Source of the DNA: Bretschneidera sinensis
Taxonomy: Eukaryota > Streptophyta > Magnoliopsida > Brassicales > Akaniaceae
NCBI GenBank assembly: GCA_023935145.1
Contig: CM043700.1
Location: forward strand, 100,730,400 to 100,794,399
Direction of reading: 5' to 3'
DNA length: 64,000 nucleotides
The translations under genes were made by a program, and so were the position numbers. The notes below the pieces were generated by a model, which was given only the letters and a program-made list of their open reading frames with translations, searched no databases and was not told the origin of the DNA. Below are positions 56,483 to 64,000 of this stretch, in pieces (within the stretch, counting starts at the first letter, position 1; each line of letters starts with the position of its first letter).

Positions 56483-57527
56483 TTACAACGTACCAAACCA
56501 AACGCCTCGTGCAATTACTAGCAATCCACGAGTCATCTTGCATAAATTTTTGTCATAGTTAAAATTCATTCCTCCATCCGTCATCTTGATGACGGACATC
56601 AGGTTCCTGCTGAGACTTAGAATATGCATCATGCCTGGAAGTGTCCTAATCGTTCCATCATTCATCTTTAACTTTACCTTCCCATGACCAATAATTTTCA
56701 CTGGAGAGTTATCTCTTGAGAAAACATTTTTTCGATCAAAGGTTTCATACTCATGAAGCCAATCCCTGTGAGGTGTCATGTGAAAGGATGCCCCTGTGTC
56801 AATTATCCAAACACTTTGATTTGATTGAGCCAAACAAAACACCATATTTAAGTTGCTAGCATCATCCTGGTTATTGTTTCCTGAAGCTGATATCTCACAT
56901 GTCCGCTTTTCAGGGTTCACACTCTTACTTCTGCAATCATTCTTCAGATGTCCAGGCTTCTGACACTACCAACACTTCAACCCAGATTTATCCTAACTTT
57001 TTGATTTTCTCTTCGGCTTGGGTTTATCACCAGACCTCTTGTAGTATCTATCTTGGGTTCACCTTCTTATAGATAACGCCTCATTTGATGAGTTCTCTGT
57101 ACCCTACTACCTCATCTCCTCAGGCAATAAGGTTTCCACGACATTCTCAAAGGACAGATTAGTCATAACACTACCAATCACAATTATCAAGTTATCCTAC
57201 GAATCAGGCAATAAACAGAATAGTGTAATAGCCTTATCGTCATCCGTCACATCAACACTGATAGACAATAACTGACCTATCAAAGTGTTGAACTCATGTA
57301 GATGAACAGAGAAAGAATTGCCCTCAACCATCCGAAGGTTGTACAACTGCTTCCGTGGAAATAATTTATTTACTAGAGATTTACTCTGATAAAGGCTTTC
57401 CAGTTTCTTCTAGAGTTCTTTTGCAGCCTTCTCTCCAGAAAAGTTTATCATGACAGATTCGGCCAGGCACAATCGAATCAGACTTTATACCTTCTGATTG
57501 AGCTTCTCTCACTCCGTGATGGACACT
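56483..57527 (-). pseudogene. gag: Copia-2 gag C-terminus and protease (broken)
   Basis: From 57527 leftwards the frames show LYNLRMVEGNSFSVHLHEFN and a Gag-like Leu-rich region, then a zinc knuckle near 56960 where one residue between the first two Cys is a stop codon. The frame 56920-56483 has the protease motif IIDTGASFHMTPHRDWLHEY, then IIGHGKVKLKMNDGT and LSRNLMSVIKM. Gag is cut by Copia-3 at 57527. Confidence 0.83.
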
Positions 57528-58416
57528 TGTTGGAAATCATCTCTTGATGCCCAAGTGGTGATCTTCCAAAGACTCAAGTCTTGAATGACTTGTAATAACA
57601 CTTAAACAAAACAGGAATCAAACCACTTAAAGAAAGAACACAAGCAATTTTTTATCGAGGTTCGGCAATGTGCCTACGTCCTCGTGAGCTCCTCCGAGCC
57701 CTCTGTACTAAATCAATGAGTTCTTACAAGTTACAGCAACACCTCTTCAAGAAATCTCTAGTTCTTGAAGAACGACAGAAGAGAAAAGAGATAAGGACTT
57801 GAGTTACCTTAGAATTTTCTCCCAAGAAAATTCCACTTACAAGGCCCTTGAATCCCCAATCTATACTACTCTCTCTCTAAACAACCAGCTTCTCTTGAAT
57901 GAGTCTCTCTTGTGTTCAGTGTCTTTGCACACTCACACACCCATGTGTTCTATTGCACACACATTCACATGTTATCACATCTCTCTTGTTGAGATGATTG
58001 TCACACTCTTGAATGGCTCCTAGATGACCCTTTATATAGGGCAATGACTTCCTCATCCAATCTTGGAGATCAATCTCCACCCTTAGATCTCAAGAACCAA
58101 AGACTCATGGCTCTCTAAGAGTCTAAGTGATCCTGTGCATTTTAACCATGCTCCACGCACCATCTGAAGTTGCTGGAAAAACTTGTCTCAGTGTGCCTAG
58201 CACTACGGCCCGGAGCAGGGCTAGTCGTGGCGCACAATAGAGCCACACTTCTCCAGGTTCTGGGTGCCACAGCATAGCCTCTTTAAGGTGTGATCCACAC
58301 CTGGCTAGAAGACTTCTCCTTGCTACAAGGTGAGGCGTGGATCTCCTGAGGTACGACGTACACCTGGTGACCTGATGCTGAACTTGAACCCTTTTAATCC
58401 TTGGACAATACCAACA
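57528..58416 (-). repeat. Copia-3 3' LTR
   Basis: 889 bp. On the minus strand it starts TGTTGGTATTGTCC at 58416, after the PPT-like AAGGTAGAGAT, and ends CCAACA at 57528. It matches the partial 5' LTR from 63653. Confidence 0.87.
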
Positions 58417-58479
58417 ATCTCTACCTTTGTCTAAGTGATTAAACCCGAACCCATTGTGTAGAGAACTTAGGATCTAAAC

Positions 58480-59642
58480 TCAACTTGATTCATCATATCA
58501 ACCGACTCCAATCCTAAGAAGTCCAAGGCAATTATTGAACTTGCTTAGAGGTGGAACTTTAGTACCTAAATCTGCAGGATTTTCTTACGTTGCGACTTTG
58601 TCCACATGAATGCATCATTCCGTAACATTTTCCCCAATGAAATGATACCAAACATCCATATGCTTAGTCCTCTCATGGAACATCGGGTTCATACACAAGT
58701 GCTATAAACATTGGCTATCCGAAGACACCATCATCTGCTCTTTTAGGACCTTTCACTCGTCCAACAACCCTTTGCACCACATAGCCTCCTTTATGGCTTT
58801 CGCTATGTACTCTGCCCTGGTTGTTGAGAGTGCTACCACTGGCTGCAACCGAGCCTTCAAGTACCTCAGCGACCACTTCATCCCAAGCCAAAACTCATTT
58901 CCGGGATTACTCACAAACCTGCTGAGAACTCTAATTGCCTAAGAAATATTGGGTCTAGTGCTTACCATCATGAACATGACTGATCCAACCGTACTAGAGT
59001 AAGGGACCTTTTCCATTTTCTTTTTCTCTACATCCGTTCTAGGACATTTTTTGCTAGAGAACTTGAAATGACCAGTAAGAAGAATCTTCACTGGAAGGTT
59101 TCTATGTAGGAAGACTGAGAAACCTTCAACCCGTTTCTCTCCCTTTCCCCAATTCTTCTCATCCTAAGGATATTTTGTGTAAGACCAAGATCTTTCCTCT
59201 CGAACTCCTCACTGAGTTGAGATGTCAACCTTTCTATCCTCTCCCTGCTGTTCCCAACCAATAGCATATCATCGACATAGATGAGGATAATCACCACTTC
59301 CTCCACCTTGCGTCTAGGTGAGAAGGTTTCTATGAAATCTACGCCATCTCTTTGCATGAACCCCTTCGCCACCAGCCTAGCCTTGTTCCGGACTTCATCC
59401 CCTGGAGGGTTCCCTTTTTTGATCTTGTAAGTCCACTTACAATCCACAACTCTCCATTTTCCTGGAACGTGCACTAATTCCCAAGAGTTGTTCTTCCTCA
59501 AAGAATCCATTTTTTCCTCCATAACTAGCTTCCATCTTGATGAATCCTTACATCTTATGGCATCAATGTAAGTCTCTGGTCCACTTATCCCTACTTCTGT
59601 CCAAGGAGCTGCTGCATTCGCAGCCGCAAAACCATATCTCAA
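58480..59642 (-). pseudogene. pol: Copia-3 RT and RNase H, with internal deletions
   Basis: The frame 59642-59088 reads MEEKMDSLRKNNSWELVHVP, CKWTYKIKKGNPPG, RNKARLVAKGFMQRDGVDFI and ETFSP, then goes directly to VVIILIYVDDMLLVGN. About 100 residues of the palm/fingers that normally separate these are missing, with the frame kept open. Downstream relics include YSSTVGSVMFMM, VVALSTTRAEYIAKAIKEAM and TKHMDVWYHF, with a further gap before VVALST. Confidence 0.87.
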
Positions 59643-59648
59643 AGGTGG

Positions 59649-60845
59649 TCTGACCAGCCTTCTTTCTAGGTCCTTTGTGAGCTAATAGTCACTCTGACTT
59701 GCTGCATCATCCCCTTCTAGTTCAGCCTCATCTCGAGTGTCCTGAGCTTGGCATTCATCAATGGGCTCTACCTGGTCCGAACCCTCTTGCCTTCCTTGCT
59801 CTACCTGAACTAAATTTTCCTTGATGCTATGCTTTACAAATACCAAACTGGTTTGCTCACTATCCCCTGTAGGGTTAGTTTTCTCCAAATAGGGAAATAA
59901 ATGCCCATTAAAAATGAAATCCCTACTTATTATGAGTTTAAATCCTTTTTACTCTAAGGACCACAACCTATACCCCTTAGCTCCTTCCCAATATCCTAGA
60001 AACACACATTTTCTAAACCTTGGGCTAAGCTTATCATCCTTTTGATGTGCATACGTAGCACATTCAAAAGTCCTAAGGTTGTCCAACTTAGGAGGTTTTC
60101 CACTCCACATCTCCTTGGGAGTCTTGAGCTCTAAAGCTCTAGAGGGTGATATATTAACCAAATATACAACAGTAGACACCGTTTCCCCCTAAAAACATTT
60201 GGGTAATCTAGATCCATTTGACATGCACCTAACCTTTTCCATAAGGGTCTTATTCATCCTCTTAGTAACTCTATTTTGTTGAGGCATTTTCACAACCATT
60301 CTATGTCTTAGAATCCCATTTAACTTACAGAGTTGATCAAGTTCCTTGTTAAAATATTCTAAGCCATTATCGGTTCTTAACACCTTAACTACCCTGCCCG
60401 TTTGAGTTTTCTCCAGCTTTTTCCACACCACTAACTTATTCAAAGCATCTGATTTATTTTTAAGCAAATAAACCCAAACCTTTCTTGAATAATCACCAAT
60501 TAAAGACAGAAAGTAAAGATTACCTCCCTGTGTTGGTGTTCTTGCTGGCCCCCAAAGATCCACATGAATGTAGTCAAGAATGCCCTTAGACTTGTTCACT
60601 CCGGTGTTGAAGCTAACCCGATGTTGTTTCCCAAGAACACAACATTCGCAGAAATCAAGTTTCTCCGATTCTATCTCTGTTCGTTCCGTTTGAAGAAAGG
60701 AAGGATCCCAAAGAATCGATCTTTCTTTTAGTTGTTGAATCTCTCTTTGATTGATCAATGTGTGATATTCTGAATCCTCATTACTAATGGAATCGAAATG
60801 ATCTCTGAAGTGCCAAAGGGCTGCCTTATCCATCTCAGCCATCAA
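59649..60845 (-). pseudogene. pol: Copia-3 integrase (catalytic Glu replaced)
   Basis: The frame 60845-60189 has a finger remnant ending [14 protein letters not shown], then [14 protein letters not shown] (first Asp), [12 protein letters not shown] (second Asp), and [14 protein letters not shown], where Lys stands at the third catalytic position. The part 60179-59949 has VVYLVNISPSRALELKTP and FLGYWEGAKGYRLW. An acidic linker 59888-59682 follows. Stops separate the parts. Confidence 0.88.
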
Positions 60846-61230
60846 GCTTGCTGCTTAACCCTTGATCTCTATGTCTCTGATCATCTCATAGAGACCATCC
60901 TTCATTACTGCTTTGATCACTATCAAAGATCCCTTGGTTACCTTGACCTTTCCTCCCTCTGCTTGGTATATGTACTCCATGGAATCTAGCTGCTCCAATG
61001 AGATCAAATTTCTTCTCAACTCCGGAAGATATCTCACATTCCTCAGCAGCCTTGTCATTCCATCAAACATCCTCAACTGGATGTCTCCCATTCCCCTTAC
61101 TTGGTAAGAAGTATCATTCCCTCGGAAAACCTTTCCATCATCGGTTTCCTTGAAATTCTTGAACTAATCCCTGTGAGGACACATATGATGAGTGCACCCG
61201 ATATCCAAGATCCATTTCCTGCTACCTTCT
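60846..61230 (-). pseudogene. pol: Copia-3 protease C-terminal part
   Basis: The frame 61091-60855 reads MGDIQLRMFDGMTRLLRNVR and LPELRRNLISLEQLDSM, the usual stretch after a copia protease active site. The active-site Asp segment itself lies in a damaged stretch near 61200 that I cannot read with confidence. Confidence 0.75.
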
Positions 61231-61756
61231 TACCCCTTGCTCACATTTGAGCACACAATAAGAACATCATCATCTTGTTGTTCTTCCTTGGCAACCGAAG
61301 CCTCTCCATTCTTGGTATGGCTTCTTCCCTCATCTCTCATCATCTTCTTGCAATCTTTCTTGAAATGACCCTCCTTATGGCAGTAAAAGCATCTCTTTCC
61401 TCCAAATCTCGGTTTGGAGTGCACTCTCCCATGACTTTCTCCTCTACCTCTATCCCAGTAGTAGCCATGTATGTTACTATGCACTCTCCCATGGCTTTCT
61501 CCTCTACCTCTGTCCCGGTAGTAGTCGTGTATGTTACTGTGCGCTCTCCTACGGCTTTCTCCTCTACCTCTATCTTGGTAGTAGCCATGTATATTACTGC
61601 CATACCAAGTTGCTGGCCTTCCTCTAACGAACAACACTTCTCCACTTGATGTTTTCCTCATCTTGGCATCAAGATTATCTTGAAACTCTTTATTAGGATC
61701 CAATTTAAAAGTAAAGATTCGTTTACGAAGATACCTCATATTAGGGAGAGTCTTAG
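61230..61756 (-). pseudogene. gag: Copia-3 gag, C-terminal part with repeats and zinc knuckle
   Basis: From the solo LTR leftwards: YLRKRIFTFKLDPNKEF, then three tandem 20-residue repeats of the type SNIHGYYxDRGRGESxxR (60-bp DNA repeat, 61421-61600), then the zinc knuckle CFYCHKEGHFKKDC (CX2CX4HX4C, about 61393-61352). The Arg/Gly-rich repeats resemble RNA-binding tails. The frame is open to a stop at 61230. Confidence 0.87.
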
Positions 61757-63019
61757 TGATGAGTCTTAAATATTGCATATTTTAGACCCTTAACTTATAT
61801 TTGTTATGCTCTTAGTTAGTAGTATTTCACTTTATTTTATGTCTTTCTTGTGTTTTGTGTATTTTTACAGGTTTGTGGAGAAAATAAAGCATTTCAGGAG
61901 ATGTGAAGCTTCTAGAGACATTGCGATCGATCGCACGAGATATGCGATCGAGCACACCTGCGCTCGAGCGCACCTGCCTACGAACGAGCGCATGGTCAAC
62001 ATCCCACATCGAAATATTTGAAGTTCAGTTCATCTGCGATCAATCGTAGCAGACATGCGATCGAGCGCACATGAGATCGTGCGCACAAGACATGCGATCG
62101 ATCATACCTGCGATCGATCGCACCACACTGCGATCGAGCGCACACGGGCAGTATCCCACATCGAATCTGCAACCCATATTGCTCTGGGTCTTCCCCTATA
62201 TAAACACCATCTGGCTTCATAATTCAGAGTACAATTCCTGAGCCACTTTGGTGTTTACCGGTGGACTTCCGCCAGCATTTTGGTGGATCCCGAAGGCATT
62301 GCTACCACGAGGGGAAGTGCCACCCGTCAGCGAGTGGAATTTCTCCCATATAAAGTTGTTTATTTATTTCTTTATATTCAGTTGTTTTAGTTTAAATGTT
62401 TAGCACTTTTTATTATAGTTTTATAGTTATGAGTGGCTAGACTCTTCAGCTAAGGTTGAAGATGAAGCCCCACCGTTGTTTGGCGTAGTAGTTCAGATTT
62501 GCTTGTACAAATCTGACAATTTTTAGTATAAATGTTCTGTCAATTATTTGAGTTAATCTTATAATTGATTGAGTTTAAATTGTCTGTTGGATTTTCTTTG
62601 TGTTTCATCTGATGGATACATTGAATGCCTTTCGATTAAATTGGATTCCTTTTGTGATTTGTTAAGAGCGGATACATTGGGTGCTTTTGGTTTAGTTGGG
62701 ATATTCTTTGTTTTTTGTCTTATAGTTGGATTCATGGCATGTTTTGATAGGCTATATTTTTAGAACATGTATGCTTAACTTCGGTGGGGTGGATTCGGAA
62801 ACCTTAGTGTTTTTTTATTATTAGTTTTAAAATCAACTTAGTTTAGTTTTAATTTATTTTGCAATATCATTCTGAAATTTGGAACTAGGTTAAGATAGAG
62901 TTAGTTTAGATTGAAAATATACTTTCACAACGCAATTCCCTGTGGATTCAACCTCGCACTTGCACAACGCTATATTGCAAACGACTTGTGCGCTTGCGAG
63001 TAATTTAAAACTCACGACA
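61757..63019 (+). repeat. Solo Athila LTR inside Copia-3 gag
   Basis: 1263 bp, TGATGAGTC to CTCACGACA, the Athila-1/2 family LTR with a palindrome cluster at about 61920-62150. A perfect TSD CTTAG flanks it (61752-61756 and 63020-63024). No internal element sequence is present, so it is the product of LTR-LTR recombination after insertion. Confidence 0.95.
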
Positions 63020-63301
63020 CTTAGTAAGAAACAACTCATCTAATTTCTTCCAAATGATAGCTAGATCTTCCAAGTCTCCGCACTCCCTTGTGACACTATT
63101 CGACATGTGCAGAAAGATGGTGATGTATGCCATCTTCTTCATCTTATTCCGTTGGACCTCTGTGATACTTGCTGAAAAAGCGTCATCTTCTCCAATCGCC
63201 AAGTCCACCTTTTGTTTCATAAGAACCTCCTTGATTTTCTGCTTCCAAAGGGCAAAATCTGCCTTTCCATCAAACTTCTCAACAATGAAGTTTGAACCCA
63301 T
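63020..63301 (-). pseudogene. gag: Copia-3 gag, N-terminal part
   Basis: Starts MGSNFIVEKFDGKADFALWK at 63301, a typical copia Gag start, and runs to the solo LTR. Its frame continues on the far side at 61756. It would be the first ~95 residues of Gag. Confidence 0.87.
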
Positions 63302-63639
63302 ATTGCGGAGAAAATCCCAGATTTATGCAGCACCCACAATTGCTTTCCAACTTCTTCTAAATCTCAAGAACACGATCAAAGATAAGAACATGATCAGATC
63401 TTGATCTCTACTCCGTTCTTGAATCATTTCAAGAACATGATCAGATATTGATCTCTACTTCGTTCTTAAATCACCTCAAGAACATGATCAGATATAGATC
63501 TCTACTCCGTTCTTGAATCACCCAAGAAGTTGACCTTTGATTCTTGGAGTCTTGCTCCGATAACCCCCTGTTCTTGCTCCGACACCCGCCAATCTTGGCT
63601 CTCTTGGCTTTGATACCACTGTTTGTGGTATATCTTCTA
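63302..63639 (-). other. Copia-3 5' leader
   Basis: Noncoding leader between PBS and gag. It contains three imperfect ~60-bp direct repeats around AACATGATCAGAT (63385-63500) and a second PBS-like TTTGATACCACTG at 63610-63621. Confidence 0.65.
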
Positions 63640-63651
63640 GCTCTGATACCA
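63640..63651 (-). other. Copia-3 PBS, initiator tRNA-Met
   Basis: On the minus strand TGGTATCAGAGC lies one base after the LTR, an exact initiator tRNA-Met complement. Confidence 0.88.
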
Positions 63652-63652
63652 C

Positions 63653-64000
63653 TGTTGGAAATCACCTCTTGATGCCCAGGTGGTGATCTTCCAAACACCA
63701 AAGTCTTGAATGACTTGTAATAACATTGAAACAAAATAGGAATCAAACCAATCAAAGAAAGAACACAAGCAATTTGTTATCGAGGTTCAGCAATGTGCCT
63801 ACGTCCTCATGAGCTCCTTTAAGCCCTCTGCACTAAATCAAAGAATTCTTACAAGTTACAGCAACACCTCTTCAAGAAACCTCTATTTCTTAAAGAACGA
63901 AAGAAGAGAAAAGAAAGTGATAAGGACTTGAGTTACCTTGGAATTTTCTCCCAAGAAAATTCCACTTACAAGGCCCTTGAATCCCCAATCTATACTACTC
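63653..64000 (-). repeat. Copia-3 5' LTR (partial)
   Basis: Closely matches 57528 onwards with scattered substitutions. Cut by the window edge. Confidence 0.87.

Larger units (their letters stand above)
42795..64000 (-). mobile_element. Copia-2: Ty1/copia element on the minus strand, split twice, runs off the window
   Basis: Read from the right: gag (57527-56930), protease, integrase, RT and RNase H (to 53733), then across the SIRE-like insertion to a short 3' UTR, PPT and 3' LTR (43194-42795). Gag is cut at 57527 by Copia-3, so its N-terminus and 5' LTR must lie beyond 64000. The domain order PR-INT-RT-RH is that of copia, and the protease and RT motifs look Tork-like. Many stops: dead. Confidence 0.85.
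57528..64000 (-). mobile_element. Copia-3: internally deleted Ty1/copia element, 5' LTR runs off the window
   Basis: 3' LTR 57528-58416, pol and gag on the minus strand up to 63301, PBS 63640-63651, start of the 5' LTR at 63653. It lies inside the Copia-2 gag. Its RT lacks the region between ETFSP and the YVDD motif, and the RNase H is also shortened. A solo Athila LTR splits its gag. It cannot be autonomous. The TSD cannot be checked because the right end is off-window. Confidence 0.87.

Overview
This window is a repeat-rich stretch of a plant nuclear genome, most likely a eudicot. It is AT-rich and I recognise no single-copy host gene, no rRNA or tRNA gene and no CRISPR array. Almost everything is LTR retrotransposon DNA inserted into older LTR retrotransposon DNA. 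The nesting can be read from target-site duplications (TSDs), tRNA primer-binding sites (PBS), polypurine tracts (PPT) and broken reading frames that continue on the far side of each insertion.

Left block (1971-38312). The host is a decayed Ty3/gypsy element of the Tat type on the + strand (1976-38307). It has a second RNase H, an antisense extra ORF between pol and the 3' LTR, and a 48-bp tandem array in its 3' UTR. Three elements sit inside it. (a) Athila-1 (+, 3039-17141, TSD ACAAA) lies in the Tat gag. It is internally deleted and is itself split by Athila-2 (-, 5246-14716, TSD CCCCA), the only near-complete element here, with two 1264-bp LTRs differing at roughly a dozen positions. (b) Athila-B (+, 24463-29766) is a pol-less relative with a diverged LTR. 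(c) A non-autonomous element with ~2.45-kb LTRs (+, 32096-38151) splits the Tat 3' LTR.

Middle (38313-42795). AT-rich intergenic DNA with a MITE-like inverted repeat, tandemly duplicated copia LTR pieces and a decayed LINE ORF1-like relic.

Right block (42795-64000, continuing off the right edge). A minus-strand Ty1/copia element (Copia-2) is split by a SIRE/Maximus-like element (+, 43247-53731). That element carries an env-like ORF interrupted by a ~405-bp poly(A) retroposon with a 17-bp TSD. Copia-2 is also split by a second minus-strand copia element (Copia-3, from 57528), whose gag is interrupted by a solo Athila LTR (61757-63019, TSD CTTAG).

No protein-coding element is fully intact. 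Athila-2 is closest, with a complete domain set broken by a few frameshifts and stops. The most unusual features are: the 34-unit array of self-complementary 48-bp repeats with a 651-bp higher-order period; a hairpin-plus-internal-PPT module and a long noncoding 3' domain shared by Athila families whose LTRs have diverged; and short palindrome clusters found separately in the Athila, SIRE and Tat elements. All family assignments come from reading motifs, not from database searches.
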